From Bauldia sp963759235 (GTDB taxonomy: Bacteria; Pseudomonadota; Alphaproteobacteria; Rhizobiales; Kaistiaceae): a DNA stretch of 64,000 nt. The notes below the pieces were generated by a model that had not been told where the DNA came from, did no database searches, and saw nothing but the letters and a program-made list of their open reading frames with translations. The number at the start of each line of letters is the position of its first letter. The first letter of the stretch is position 1. The position numbers and the translations under genes are program-made. Location: positions 124,001 to 188,000 of the forward strand of contig CAVWYO010000009.1 in the NCBI GenBank assembly GCA_963759235.1. The letters run 5' to 3'. This document shows positions 8,641 through 18,791 of the stretch, in pieces.

Positions 8641-11600
8641 ATGGCCCTCGCGGCGGTCTCGCTCGGGGACAAATACGACCTCGGAAAGAGCCGCATTCTG
8701 CTGACCGGGACCCAGGCGGTCGTCCGGCTGGCGTTGATGCAGCAGGCTCGCGACCGGCGGATGGGCAAGCGCACGGCCGGCTACGTCACCGGCTATCGCG
8801 GCTCGCCGCTCGGCGGCCTGGACCAGCAGTTCGCCCGGGCGGCGGACGTTCTGGCGCCGACCGACATCGTCTTCCAGCCGGCGGTCAACGAAGATCTGGC
8901 GGCGACGGCGCTGTGGGGCTCGCAGCAGGCCGAAATGCGCGGCGAGGGGCGTTTCGACGGCGTGTTCGGCATGTGGTACGGCAAGGGGCCGGGCGTCGAT
9001 CGGTCGGGAGACGCCCTGAAACACGCCAATCTCGCCGGTACATCGCCGTGGGGCGGAGTCGTCGCGCTGATGGGCGACGACCACACCTGCGAATCCTCCA
9101 CCACCGCCCATCAGTCGGAATATGCCTTCGTCGACGCGATGATCCCGATCCTGTCGCCGGCCGGCGTCCAGGAGATCCTCGACTACGGCCTGTTCGGCTT
9201 CGCGATGTCGCGATTCACGGGGCTGTGGATCGGGCTGAAATGCGTCAAGGACACCGTCGAGTCGACCGCCACGGTCGACGGATCCCTCGACCGCATGGCG
9301 ACGATCATCCCCGGCGCCTTCAGGATGCCGGCCGGCGGCCTCAACATCCGTCCCCGCGACCACCCGAACGCGCAGGAAGAGCGGCTGCATGAGAGCAAGA
9401 TTCCGGCGGCATTGTCGTTTCTGCGGGTCAATGTCCCCGACCGGCTCGTGCTGGCCGGCGGGCGCGAACCGCGCCTCGGCATCATCACCGCCGGCAAGAG
9501 CTATCTCGACGTCCTCCAGGCCCTCGACGATCTCGGCATCGACGAGACGCGGGCCGCCAATTTCGGCCTGAAGCTGCTCAAGCTCGCCTGCACCTGGCCG
9601 CTCGAGCCGCACATGATCCGCCACTTCGCCGGCCGGCTGGAGAAGATCCTCGTCGTCGAGGAAAAGCGCGGCCTGATCGAGGGGCAGGTCAAGGAGATCC
9701 TCTACGGTACCCGCAACATGCCGGTCGTGGTCGGCAAGCATGACGAGGCCGGCGACTGGCTGCTGCCCTCCAAGGGCGCGCTCGATTCCAACCAGATCGC
9801 CATCGCCACCGGCGACCGCATTCTCGACCGGTCGCCGGAGGTGCAATTGGAGCGCAAGGTCGGCGGGCTGAAGGCGGCCGAGGAACGACTCGCCGCCGGC
9901 GGCGACATCGCCACCCGCGGCTACTATTTCTGTCCCGGCTGCCCGTACAACACCTCGACCGTCGTGCCGGAAGGCTCGCGCGCCTATGCCGGCATCGGCT
10001 GCCACTACATGGTCCAGCGGATGGAGCGGGCGACCGAGGGCTACACCCAGATGGGGGCCGAAGGAGCCAACTGGGTCGGCGAGGCGCCGTTCTCCAAGCG
10101 CCGGCACGTCTTCCAGAATATCGGCGACGGCACCTATAACCACTCCGGCAGCCTGGCGATCCGCGCCGCGGCGATCTCCGGCGTCAACATCACCTATCGG
10201 ATCTACGTCAACGACGCTGTGGCGCTGACCGGCGGCCAGAAGGTCGACGGCGAGATGCGCGTCGACCAGATCGCCGCCGAGGTCAGGGCCGAGGGGGCCG
10301 GGCGCATCGCTATCGTTTCGGAGGATCCCGGCTGTTATCCGATCGCCGCGGCCTGGCCGATCGGCACGACCATTCACCATCGCGACGAGCTCGATGCGGT
10401 GCAGAAGGAGCTGGCGACGGCGGAAGGTCTGTCGGTCCTCATCTACGACCAGACCTGTGCGGCCGAGAAGCGCCGGCGCAGGAAGCGCGGCACGCTCGCC
10501 GATCCCGACCTGCGGGTCGTCATCAACGAACTGGTCTGCGAGGGCTGCGGCGATTGCGGCGTCCAGTCGAACTGCCTCGCCATTGCTCCGCTCGAAACCG
10601 AGTTCGGCCGAAAGCGCACCATCGACCAGTCGAGCTGCAACAAGGACTTGTCCTGCCTCAAGGGGTTCTGTCCGAGCTTCGTCACTGTGCACGGCGCCCG
10701 TCCGCATCAGCGAAGCACCGACATCGATTTCGAGCTGCCGGAGCCCACCCTGCCGGCGATCGACGGCGACTATGCCATCCTGATCACCGGGGTCGGCGGC
10801 AGCGGCGTGGTCACCATCGGCGCGCTGATCGCGATGGCGGCGCATCTCGAAGGCAAGGGCACCGGCGTCATCGACATGGCCGGGCTTGCCCAGAAGGGCG
10901 GCCCGGTCACCAGCCATGTGCGCATCGCGTCGAGCCCCGCCGGCATCAAGGCGATCCGGGTTGCCGCCGCCGGCGCCGACGTGCTGCTCGCCTGCGACAT
11001 GGTCGTGGCCGGTTCGGCCCGCGCGCTCGCGGCGATCAATCCCGGCGTGACGCGGGCCTTCGTCAACACCCACGAGACCTATCCGGGCGAGTTCACCCAC
11101 GACCCCGATTTCACCCTGCCGACGCGCCGCCTGATCCAGGCCATCGCCTCACGGACGGGCGGCGAGCGCACCCGGTCGATCGAGGCGACGCGGATCGCCG
11201 CCGCTCTCCTCGGCGATGCCATCGCGAGCAACATGTTCATGCTCGGACTGGCGGTGCAGGCGGGCGCCGTTCCGCTGTCGCCCGCCGCGATCGAGCGGGC
11301 GATCGAGTTGAACCGCGTCGAAGTCGCCATGAACCGGGCGGCGTTCGCCTGGGGACGGCGCGCGGCGATCGAGCCGGACGTGGTTGCCGGCATCGCCGAC
11401 CGCCTGTCCGGCCGCATCGTCGTGCCGGAGCGGCAAACCTTCGACGCCTTGCTGGAGCGCCGGATAAGCTTCCTCACCGGCTATCGGAATGAGGGCTTCG
11501 GCCGGCGTTACGCTGCCGCAGTCCAGCGCATCCGCGAAGTCGAGAAGCCGGCCTCGCCGGGACGCGACGAACTGGCGCGCGCCGCCGCCCATAACCTATT

Positions 11601-12099
11601 CAAGCTGATGGCGACGAAGGACGAATACGAGGTGGCTCGCCTGTTCACCGACATGTCCTTCGAGCGGCAGCTCCGGCGCGAATTCGCGTCCTGGGAGAAG
11701 CTGGAGTTTCACTTGGCGCCGCCGCTTCTCGCCAAGCGCGACGCGGAAACCGGCCACCTCCTCAAGGCGAGCTACGGCCAGTGGATGCGGCGCGTCTTCC
11801 GCCTGCTCGCCGGCCTCAGGGGGCTGCGCGGCACGCCGTTCGATCCGTTCCGGTACTCGGCCGACCGGCGCCTGGAACGGCGGTTGCTTGCCGAATACGA
11901 GGAAACGCTGCTCCTGATCGCCGAGCGGGTCAACAACGCCAATTACGCGGCGGCGGTTGCTCTCGCCCAATATCCGGAGAAAATTCGGGGCTACGGCCAT
12001 GTCAAAGCCGAAGCGGCCGGGAAGGCGACCGAAGAGGCGGCGCGCCGGCGCGAGGCGTTCCTTGCCGCCCGCGCCATGCCGGCGGAAGCTGCGGAGTAG
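8641..12099 (+). CDS. Indolepyruvate ferredoxin oxidoreductase family protein (fused alpha/gamma)
   Basis: An 1152-residue fused 2-oxoacid:ferredoxin oxidoreductase of the indolepyruvate type, which oxidatively decarboxylates aryl or branched 2-oxoacids to acyl-CoA with ferredoxin as acceptor. The order is pyrimidine-binding/core domain (about 30-400), a Cys motif FCPGCPYNTS near 430 with the thiamine-diphosphate-binding region after it, an iron-sulfur region with CEGCGDC and CNKDLSCLKGFC near 630-680, and the gamma domain beginning ITGVGGSGVV near 715. The C-terminal 200 residues are the DUF6537-like tail seen in long alphaproteobacterial forms. ATG at 8641 follows GGGAGG. It stands alone; it probably serves amino-acid or aromatic-acid catabolism. 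Confidence 0.92.
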   Translation: MALAAVSLGDKYDLGKSRILLTGTQAVVRLALMQQARDRRMGKRTAGYVTGYRGSPLGGLDQQFARAADVLAPTDIVFQPAVNEDLAATALWGSQQAEMRGEGRFDGVFGMWYGKGPGVDRSGDALKHANLAGTSPWGGVVALMGDDHTCESSTTAHQSEYAFVDAMIPILSPAGVQEILDYGLFGFAMSRFTGLWIGLKCVKDTVESTATVDGSLDRMATIIPGAFRMPAGGLNIRPRDHPNAQEERLHESKIPAALSFLRVNVPDRLVLAGGREPRLGIITAGKSYLDVLQALDDLGIDETRAANFGLKLLKLACTWPLEPHMIRHFAGRLEKILVVEEKRGLIEGQVKEILYGTRNMPVVVGKHDEAGDWLLPSKGALDSNQIAIATGDRILDRSPEVQLERKVGGLKAAEERLAAGGDIATRGYYFCPGCPYNTSTVVPEGSRAYAGIGCHYMVQRMERATEGYTQMGAEGANWVGEAPFSKRRHVFQNIGDGTYNHSGSLAIRAAAISGVNITYRIYVNDAVALTGGQKVDGEMRVDQIAAEVRAEGAGRIAIVSEDPGCYPIAAAWPIGTTIHHRDELDAVQKELATAEGLSVLIYDQTCAAEKRRRRKRGTLADPDLRVVINELVCEGCGDCGVQSNCLAIAPLETEFGRKRTIDQSSCNKDLSCLKGFCPSFVTVHGARPHQRSTDIDFELPEPTLPAIDGDYAILITGVGGSGVVTIGALIAMAAHLEGKGTGVIDMAGLAQKGGPVTSHVRIASSPAGIKAIRVAAAGADVLLACDMVVAGSARALAAINPGVTRAFVNTHETYPGEFTHDPDFTLPTRRLIQAIASRTGGERTRSIEATRIAAALLGDAIASNMFMLGLAVQAGAVPLSPAAIERAIELNRVEVAMNRAAFAWGRRAAIEPDVVAGIADRLSGRIVVPERQTFDALLERRISFLTGYRNEGFGRRYAAAVQRIREVEKPASPGRDELARAAAHNLFKLMATKDEYEVARLFTDMSFERQLRREFASWEKLEFHLAPPLLAKRDAETGHLLKASYGQWMRRVFRLLAGLRGLRGTPFDPFRYSADRRLERRLLAEYEETLLLIAERVNNANYAAAVALAQYPEKIRGYGHVKAEAAGKATEEAARRREAFLAARAMPAEAAE

Positions 12100-12174
12100 G
12101 TTGGGGACGGGGAGCCGGCCCCATTTCGAAGACCAACGGCACGATTCCGATCCGAGGTCAAAGGAGAACGCAAC

Positions 12175-13689
12175 ATGTCATCTTCCATCAGCAAGCTCGC
12201 CGCCGTGTTGCTCGGCGCAGCGGTCCTCGGTGCTTCAGCCGCGGCACCGGTCCGTGCCGAAATGGTCAAGCTGACCATCCTCGGGGTCGGCGACATCTAC
12301 AATTTCGAAGGGCCGAAGGACCGCGGGGGCTTCGCCCGGCTGAACGCGGTTGCCAAGGCCGAGAAGGCGAACAACCCGAACACCATCTACGTGTTCGACG
12401 GCGACATGCTGTCGCCCTCGCTGCTGTCCGGCTTCGACAAGGGCGCCAATACCATCGAGCTCACCAACCTCGTCCCCTTCGATATCGCCGTTCCCGGTAA
12501 TCACGAGTTCGACTTCGGCACCGACAACTTCCTCGACAAGATGAAGATGTCGAAATACCCGTGGGCCGCGATCAACCTTACCCACGCCGACGGCTCGCCG
12601 ATCGACGGGCTCGGCGGCACGATGGTCAAGGACATCGGAGGCCTCAAGGTCGCGCTGGTTCCGGTGGCGCAGGATACGACGCCGCAGGTCTCCAGCCCCG
12701 GCGATTGGAAGTTCGGCGACACGGTCAAAACGGCGATCGACGGCGCCAAGGCGGCGCGCGCCGACGGCGCCGACCTGGTGATCGGCGTCATTCAAGGCGA
12801 CCACGAATACGACCGCGAGATCATGGCGAGCCACGTCTTCGACGTGATCATCTCGGGCGACGACCACGATTACATGACCGGCTATGACGGCATCACCGCC
12901 TATGTCGAGACGTCGACCGAGGCGAAATATCTCAGCCCGCTCGACCTCGAGATCATGGTCACCGAGAAGGACGGCAAGCGTTCGGTTTCCTGGGAGCCGT
13001 CGTTCCGCTTCATCGACACCAAGACCGTGGTGCCCGATCCGGACACGCAGAAGATCGTCGACGATTTCAAGACCAAGCTCGACACCAGCCTCAATGTCGA
13101 GATCGGCGCGACGGTCGGGCCGCTCAACTCGCGGCGCAACGTGGTGCGCAGCGAAGAAGCGGCGATCGGCAATCTGATCGCCGACGCCATGCGCGGCGCC
13201 AACGGCGCCGACGTCGCCATCACCAATGGCGGCGGCATCCGCGCCGACCGGCAATACGACGCCGGCACGGTGCTCACGCGGAGGGATATCCTGACCGAAT
13301 TGCCGTTCGGCAACGTGACGGTGGTGACGGAGGTGACCGGCCAGCAACTCATCGACGCCCTGGAGAACGGCTTCAGCCAGGTCGAGGACGGCGCCGGGCG
13401 CTTCCCGCAGGTGTCGGGGCTCAAAATCGTCGTCGACCTCAAGCAGCCGCCGGGCACCCGCCTCATCTCGGTGATGGTCGGCGACAAGCTGCTCGACCCG
13501 AATGCGAAGTACAAGGTCGCCACCAACGACTTCATGCTCGGGGGCGGCGACGGCTACACCGCACTTGCCGGCGGCAAGGTGCTGATCGGTCCGAAGCAGG
13601 GCAACCTGATGGCCAGCGACGTCATCGACTACATCAGCGCGGCCGGCAAGGTCGACGCCAAGGTCGAAGGCCGGATCGTCGAGCAGTAG
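12175..13689 (+). CDS. Periplasmic bifunctional metallophosphatase/5'-nucleotidase (UshA-like)
   Basis: A 504-residue exported protein with a signal peptide ending near APVRAEM. The N-terminal metallophosphatase domain has GDMLSPSLL and GNHEFDFG; the first metal motif reads GDIYNF rather than the usual DxH, a variant I recall from related proteins. The C-terminal 5'-nucleotidase domain has NGGGIRAD and GDGYTAL. Such enzymes release phosphate and nucleosides from periplasmic nucleotides. A clear ribosome site (AAAGGAG) lies about 11 bases upstream. It is monocistronic, 75 bases after the oxidoreductase gene. Confidence 0.9.
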   Translation: MSSSISKLAAVLLGAAVLGASAAAPVRAEMVKLTILGVGDIYNFEGPKDRGGFARLNAVAKAEKANNPNTIYVFDGDMLSPSLLSGFDKGANTIELTNLVPFDIAVPGNHEFDFGTDNFLDKMKMSKYPWAAINLTHADGSPIDGLGGTMVKDIGGLKVALVPVAQDTTPQVSSPGDWKFGDTVKTAIDGAKAARADGADLVIGVIQGDHEYDREIMASHVFDVIISGDDHDYMTGYDGITAYVETSTEAKYLSPLDLEIMVTEKDGKRSVSWEPSFRFIDTKTVVPDPDTQKIVDDFKTKLDTSLNVEIGATVGPLNSRRNVVRSEEAAIGNLIADAMRGANGADVAITNGGGIRADRQYDAGTVLTRRDILTELPFGNVTVVTEVTGQQLIDALENGFSQVEDGAGRFPQVSGLKIVVDLKQPPGTRLISVMVGDKLLDPNAKYKVATNDFMLGGGDGYTALAGGKVLIGPKQGNLMASDVIDYISAAGKVDAKVEGRIVEQ

Positions 13690-13910
13690 GTAGCCTCGAG
13701 GCGTGCGTGGGCGCGGTCGCGACTTTTCCGGCGACCCTCACTCGAGCCTCGTGCTCGGGCTCGTGGAACGGTACGACACGGCGGTGGCGCCGAATATGAC
13801 GGGAAGCCTTACCCGTCAGGCGGAGGGATTGGCGTATATGGTGCCGTCATGACGCAATCTTCGGCGAAGGAGGGCAATAGCCCAGGTTGGGTGCAGAAGA
13901 ACGGCTGGCT

Positions 13911-14966
13911 ATGAGAGCTGAAATATCGACCGACCGGCCGCGCACCGCGCCCTCGCTTCCTCCGGACCACCCGGATGTCCGCTTCGGCAAGATCGGCGTG
14001 CTTCTCGCCAATCTCGGCTCGCCGTCGGGCACCGATTACTGGCCGATGCGCCGCTACCTCAAGGAATTTCTGTCGGACCGCCGGGTGATCGAGGTCGCCC
14101 GGCCGCTGTGGTGGCTGATCCTGAACGTCATCGTGCTCAACACCCGGCCGCAGAAATCGGGTCATGCCTATGCCACCGTCTGGAACAGGGAGCGGAACGA
14201 AGCGCCGCTCATCACCATCACCCGCGCCCAGGCCGAGAAGCTCGGCACTCGCCTCGCCGGCGACGGCATCGTCGTCGACTGGGCGATGCGCTATGGCGCG
14301 CCGGCGATCGGCGAGCGGCTGAGGGGGCTGAAGGCGGCAGGCTGCGAACGCATCCTCGTCGCGCCGCTCTATCCGCAATACGCGGCGGCGACGACGGCGA
14401 CCGCCAACGATGTCGCCTTCAAGGCCCTGCAAGCAATGCGCTGGCAGCCGGCGATCCGTACCCTGCCGCCCTATCACGACGATCCCGTCTATATCGCGGC
14501 GCTTGCCAATTCTCTCACGACGCATCTGGCGACGCTCGACTTCGAGCCGGAGGTCGTGCTCGCCTCGTTTCACGGCTTGCCGCGCGAATATCTCGACAAG
14601 GGCGATCCGTATCATTGCCACTGCCAGAAGACGACGCGGCTCCTCCGCGAGAAATTGGGCTGGCCGGAGGAACGGCTGCGGATCTGCTTCCAGTCACGCT
14701 TCGGCCGCGCCGAATGGCTGAAGCCGTATTTCGACGAAACCATCGCCGACCTTGCCGGGGGCGGCGTCAAGCGGCTCGCCGTGATCATGCCAGGCTTCTC
14801 GGCCGACTGTCTCGAGACGCTGGAGGAGATCGCCATCCGCGGCGGCGAGACCTTCCGCCAGCATGGCGGCGAACACTACGCCGCCATCCCTTGCCTCAAC
14901 GACAGCGAGGCCGGCATGCGGCTGATCGAGCACCTGGTGCGGCGCGAACTCGCCGGGTGGGTATGA
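13911..14966 (+). CDS. hemH: Ferrochelatase
   Basis: A 351-residue ferrochelatase, which inserts Fe(II) into protoporphyrin IX as the last step of protohaem synthesis. Family blocks are VLLANLGSPS near residue 32, the catalytic histidine in SFHGLPREYLDKGDPY, the CHCQ cysteine pair just after it, and the C-terminal PGFSADCLETLEEI. Length matches the bacterial family plus an N-terminal extension of about 20 residues. The ATG at 13911 has only a weak ribosome site; a TTG at 13887 with an AGGAGG site upstream would add eight residues and is a real alternative. It stands alone between the nucleotidase and the SPFH gene. Confidence 0.93.
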   Translation: MRAEISTDRPRTAPSLPPDHPDVRFGKIGVLLANLGSPSGTDYWPMRRYLKEFLSDRRVIEVARPLWWLILNVIVLNTRPQKSGHAYATVWNRERNEAPLITITRAQAEKLGTRLAGDGIVVDWAMRYGAPAIGERLRGLKAAGCERILVAPLYPQYAAATTATANDVAFKALQAMRWQPAIRTLPPYHDDPVYIAALANSLTTHLATLDFEPEVVLASFHGLPREYLDKGDPYHCHCQKTTRLLREKLGWPEERLRICFQSRFGRAEWLKPYFDETIADLAGGGVKRLAVIMPGFSADCLETLEEIAIRGGETFRQHGGEHYAAIPCLNDSEAGMRLIEHLVRRELAGWV

Positions 14967-15127
14967 GTCCCCCTTAACCGTTCCGGTCCGATTTTTCTGG
15001 CCGAGGCCGAGACGGCTTCATACATGACGATACGCGAAAGACGGCCTTGCCGCGTGGCGGGCCGAAACCGCGCTAGACTGCGATTCCTGCCGCGAAATGC
15101 GGCGTGATTCGGCAAGGAGGACAGAGC

Positions 15128-16096
15128 ATGTTCGGCTTCGACTGGGTCGTCATCGCGATTGTCGTACTCATCATTCTGGTGATCTTCGCCGGGATCAAGA
15201 CCATTCCGCAAGGCTACAACTACACGGTCGAGCGCTTCGGCCGCTACACCAGGACGCTGACGCCGGGCCTCAGCCTGATCTTCCCGTTCATCGACCGCAT
15301 CGGCAGGAAGATGAACATGATGGAGCAGGTGCTCGACGTTCCGACCCAGGAGGTGATCACCCGCGACAACGCCACTGTCTCGGTTGACGGCATCGCCTTC
15401 TATCAGGTGCTCGCCGCCGCGCGCGCCGCCTATGAGGTGCGCGGTCTAGAGAACGCCATCCTGCAGCTGACCATGACCAATATCCGCACGGTCATGGGCT
15501 CGCTGGATCTCGACGAGCTCCTCTCCAAGCGCGACGAAATCAACGACCGCCTGCTGCGTGTCGTCGACGCGGCCGCCTCGCCGTGGGGCATCAAGATGAC
15601 CCGCATCGAGATCAAGGACATGACGCCGCCGCGCGACATCGTCGAGGCAATGGGGCGGCAGATGAAGGCCGAGCGCGAGAAGCGGGCGGTCATTCTCGAC
15701 GCCGAAGGATTGCGCCAGTCGCAGATCCTCAAGGCGGAAGGCGAGAAGCAGTCGCTGATCCTCCAGGCCGAGGGGCGCCGCGAGGCCGCCTTCCGCGACG
15801 CCGAGGCGCGCGAGCGTCTGGCCGCGGCGGAGGCGATGGCAACCAAGGTGGTGTCCGAGGCGGTCGCCCAGGGCGACGTCCAGGCGCTCAACTATTTCGT
15901 CGCCCAGAAATACACCCAGGCGATCGAGTCGCTCGCCTCGGCGCCCAACCAGAAGGTGCTGATGCTGCCGGTCGAGGCGACCGCGCTGATCGGCTCGCTC
16001 ACCGGCATAACCGAGCTCGCCAAGGCCTCGTTCGGCGAGGAGGCGGTCAGGCGGGCGACCGTCCGCGTGCCGACGACCGGCGGAGGCACGCCGTGA
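15128..16096 (+). CDS. SPFH/Band 7 (paraslipin/QmcA-type) membrane protein
   Basis: A 322-residue SPFH protein. One N-terminal membrane helix (about residues 5-23) is followed by the SPFH domain (YTVERFGRYTRTL onward), a charged coiled-coil rich in Ala/Glu/Arg from about 170 to 240, and a C-terminal tail. It matches the slipin-2/QmcA group, which forms large membrane rings and affects membrane-protein quality control. ATG at 15128 has a perfect AAGGAGG eight bases upstream, which decides against the upstream GTG/ATG options. Its stop overlaps the GTG start of the NfeD gene by four bases, the standard partner arrangement. Confidence 0.92.
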   Translation: MFGFDWVVIAIVVLIILVIFAGIKTIPQGYNYTVERFGRYTRTLTPGLSLIFPFIDRIGRKMNMMEQVLDVPTQEVITRDNATVSVDGIAFYQVLAAARAAYEVRGLENAILQLTMTNIRTVMGSLDLDELLSKRDEINDRLLRVVDAAASPWGIKMTRIEIKDMTPPRDIVEAMGRQMKAEREKRAVILDAEGLRQSQILKAEGEKQSLILQAEGRREAAFRDAEARERLAAAEAMATKVVSEAVAQGDVQALNYFVAQKYTQAIESLASAPNQKVLMLPVEATALIGSLTGITELAKASFGEEAVRRATVRVPTTGGGTP

Positions 16097-16542
16097 TCGT
16101 CGACTTTGTCCGCGGCCTCGGCGCATGGGCGTGGATCATCGGCGGCGTGATCCTGCTCGCCCTCGAGATCGCGGCGCCGGGCAATGTCTTCATGTGGTTT
16201 GGTGTCGCGGCGGTGCTGACCGGCGTCCTGTCGCTGTTCACCGACCTTGGCTGGCAGATCGATCTCATCGTCTTCGGCGTCCTGTCGCTGATCCTGGTGA
16301 TCGTCGGCCGCCGCTATTTCGCCCGCCGGTCGGAGAGCGCCGACCCGCTGCTCAACCGCCGCGCCGAAAGCCTGGTCGGCAGGGTCTATGTCCTCTCCGA
16401 GCCGATCGTCGGCGGGATCGGACGCGTCCGCGTCAACGATGCCAACTGGCGGATCAACGGGCCGGACCTTCCGTCCGGCACGCCGATCAAGGTCGTCGGC
16501 CATGACGGCGCCGTGTTGACCGTGGCCCGAGCCGAGAGCTGA
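16093..16542 (+). CDS. NfeD family membrane protein
   Basis: A 149-residue short-form NfeD protein. Two or three membrane helices occupy residues about 8-75; the remainder is the small OB-fold domain (SLVGRVYVLSEPIVGGIGRVRVNDANWR). NfeD proteins act with SPFH proteins, here encoded immediately upstream with a GTGA overlap. No serine protease domain is attached. The GTG start is chosen because it is translationally coupled and gives the expected N terminus; the frame remains open far upstream as a shadow of the SPFH gene. Confidence 0.88.
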   Translation: MIVDFVRGLGAWAWIIGGVILLALEIAAPGNVFMWFGVAAVLTGVLSLFTDLGWQIDLIVFGVLSLILVIVGRRYFARRSESADPLLNRRAESLVGRVYVLSEPIVGGIGRVRVNDANWRINGPDLPSGTPIKVVGHDGAVLTVARAES

Positions 16543-16575
16543 TCGGCGGCACCTCGGCCCGACAGGGCGACCGGG

Positions 16576-17598
16576 TCAGACGACGCCGATCCGCAGCAGG
16601 TCGTGCATGTGAACGATGCCGACCGGCTTGCCGTCGTCGACGACGAACAGGGCGGCGAACGGCCGCTCGGTCAGGTTCATCAGCGCCAGCGCTTCGCCGA
16701 CCAGCGTCTTCGGCGATACCGACTTCGGCGCCGGGGTCATGATCTCGACGGCACGCTGGCCGAGGAGGCCGGGGCTCATGTGACGGCGAAGATCGCCGTC
16801 GGTGACGATCCCGACCAAGCTGCCGGCGGCGTCGACGATGCCGACGCAGCCGAAGCCCTTTTCCGATATGACCAGGATGGCATCGGACATCAGCGTGCCT
16901 TCCGCGACCAGCGGCACGGCGCCGGCGCCATGCATGATGTCGGACACCCGTCTGAGGTTGGCACCGAGCCTGCCGCCGGGATGGAAGGCGTGGAAGCTCT
17001 CCGCAGTGAACCCGCGGCTCTCGAGGAGCGCGATAGCCAGCGCGTCGCCGAGGGCAAGCTGCATCAGCGTCGAGGTGGTCGGCGCCAGGCCATGCGGACA
17101 GGCCTCGGTGACCTGCGGCAAGAGGAGGACAATGTCGGACTGGCGGGCGAGCGAACTCTCAGATGCGGCGGTGATCGAAATCAGGCCGATGTCGAAACGG
17201 CGCGAATACTCGACGAGCCCCCGCAGTTCGGCGGTCTCGCCCGACCACGACAGCGCCAGGACGACATCGTCGCGGGTGATCATGCCGAGGTCGCCGTGGC
17301 TTGCCTCCGACGGATGAACGAAGAAGGCGGGCGAGCCGGTCGAGGCGAGGGTCGCCGCGATCTTACGCCCGATATGGCCGCTCTTGCCGACGCCGCTGAC
17401 CACGACCCGTCCGGAGCAGCCATGGATCAGCGCGACAGCCTTGGCGAACGGCTCCGCCAGCCCGTTGTCAAGCGCCGCCTGCAACGCTACGAGCCCGGCG
17501 CGCTCGGTCTCGATCGTCCGCCGCGCCGAAGCGGCGCTGTCGGTACCCCGGCCGCGGGTCACCACCTCGACAATCCGCTTGCTTGAGTAGGTCGTCAA
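16576..17598 (-). CDS. kdsD: Arabinose-5-phosphate isomerase (KpsF/GutQ family)
   Basis: A 340-residue sugar isomerase that turns ribulose-5-phosphate into arabinose-5-phosphate for Kdo and lipopolysaccharide synthesis. The SIS domain (residues about 45-190) has VVVSGVGKSGHIG and FFVHPSEASHGDLGMI; two CBS domains fill about 220-335. The start shown is TTG, with GGAG seven or eight bases upstream; no ATG lies nearby in frame, so the start could be off by some codons. It follows galU on the same strand after 148 bases, which fits a shared role in envelope polysaccharide. Confidence 0.9.
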   Translation of the reverse strand: MTTYSSKRIVEVVTRGRGTDSAASARRTIETERAGLVALQAALDNGLAEPFAKAVALIHGCSGRVVVSGVGKSGHIGRKIAATLASTGSPAFFVHPSEASHGDLGMITRDDVVLALSWSGETAELRGLVEYSRRFDIGLISITAASESSLARQSDIVLLLPQVTEACPHGLAPTTSTLMQLALGDALAIALLESRGFTAESFHAFHPGGRLGANLRRVSDIMHGAGAVPLVAEGTLMSDAILVISEKGFGCVGIVDAAGSLVGIVTDGDLRRHMSPGLLGQRAVEIMTPAPKSVSPKTLVGEALALMNLTERPFAALFVVDDGKPVGIVHMHDLLRIGVV

Positions 17599-17746
17599 AG
17601 CGCGCTCCGCCGATTCTTCCGGTTGGCAGTGTATCTAGCAGGTTTCCGTTCTGGGGAGAACGTCGGCTGCGCGGATCGCGCGACCAAGCCTAACTCTCGC
17701 CCGCCTTTCGGCAGAATTTCGCGCCCCTCTCCATAGATGGCCAGGG

Positions 17747-18631
17747 TCAGCGTCCGGCGGCCTTGAAAAGAGCGCGCGCCTCGGCGGTGAAGTCGTCGGC
17801 AAGGTCCGGGTGGTCAAGGGCAAACGCCACATTGGCGGCGAGAAAACCGAGCTTCGAGCCGCAATCGAAGGTGCGTCCCTTGAAGCGACAGGCGTAGAAG
17901 GGCTGGGATTCCATCAGTTTCAGCATGGCGTCGGTGATCTGGATCTCGTTGCCGGCGCCGCGCCGGCCTTCGGCGAGGATGGCGAAGATCTCCGGCTGCA
18001 GGATATAGCGCCCGTTGATGTAGAGGTTCGACGGCGCGTCGGCCGGGTCAGGCTTCTCGACCATGGTGGTCATCGGGAAAGCGTTGCCGATGGGTTCGCC
18101 GACGCCGACGATGCCGTAGCGGGCGGTGTCGGCGGGATCGCACTCCTCGACCGAGACGATGTTGCCGCCGGTCTCGCGATAGACCGCCATCATCTGCGAA
18201 AGGCAACCGGGCTCGCCGCGAGTGATCATGTCGGGCAGCAGCACCGCAAACGGCTCGTTGCCCACCAGTTCGCGGGCGCACCAGACGGCGTGGCCGAGGC
18301 CGAGCGGCTGGGGCTGGCGGGTGAAGCTCATGGTGCCGGGCTCGGGGCGGTCCCGGTCGAGTTCCTCCAGCGCCGCGGTGCGGCCGCGGGCTTTCAAGGT
18401 CGCCTCGAGCTCGTAGGCGATATCGAAATGATCCTCGAGGATGCCCTTGTTGCGGCCGGTGACCAGGATGAAGTGCTCGATGCCGGCGGCACGCGCCTCG
18501 TCGACGACGTATTGAATCACCGGGCGGTCGACGACGGTGAGCATCTCCTTCGGCATGGCCTTGGTCGCCGGCAGGAAACGGGTGCCGAGGCCGGCGACGG
18601 GGAAAACTGCTTTGCGGACGGAAGATGGCAC
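17747..18631 (-). CDS. galU: UTP--glucose-1-phosphate uridylyltransferase
   Basis: A 294-residue GalU that makes UDP-glucose from UTP and glucose-1-phosphate. The nucleotide-binding block VAGLGTRFLPATKAMPKEM lies at residues 13-31, with DRPVIQYVVDEA and GHAVWCARELVG further on, and length matches the family. ATG at 18631. It is divergent from galE across 160 bases and upstream of kdsD on the same strand, so the three genes form a sugar-nucleotide cluster for exopolysaccharide and LPS precursors. Confidence 0.95.
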   Translation of the reverse strand: MPSSVRKAVFPVAGLGTRFLPATKAMPKEMLTVVDRPVIQYVVDEARAAGIEHFILVTGRNKGILEDHFDIAYELEATLKARGRTAALEELDRDRPEPGTMSFTRQPQPLGLGHAVWCARELVGNEPFAVLLPDMITRGEPGCLSQMMAVYRETGGNIVSVEECDPADTARYGIVGVGEPIGNAFPMTTMVEKPDPADAPSNLYINGRYILQPEIFAILAEGRRGAGNEIQITDAMLKLMESQPFYACRFKGRTFDCGSKLGFLAANVAFALDHPDLADDFTAEARALFKAAGR

Positions 18632-18791
18632 GTGGTGATCCTCATCTGTCGGGCGCCTTTCCAGGAACGCGTCCTCGCGGCCGATTGGGGTTTCAGGGGT
18701 TTACTCGCTTCCGAGACGAGCCGGTTTCTTTTTTAGCTCAAAACCTTACCGATTGGCTGCGCGCGTCGCGCGATTTCCGTATAAGCGCCTG

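Noticed and set aside
7777..11100. An 1107-residue open frame on the minus strand
   Set aside because: It lies antisense to the indolepyruvate oxidoreductase and neighbours, has no family likeness and is Arg/Gly/Asp-rich as expected of a GC-rich shadow.
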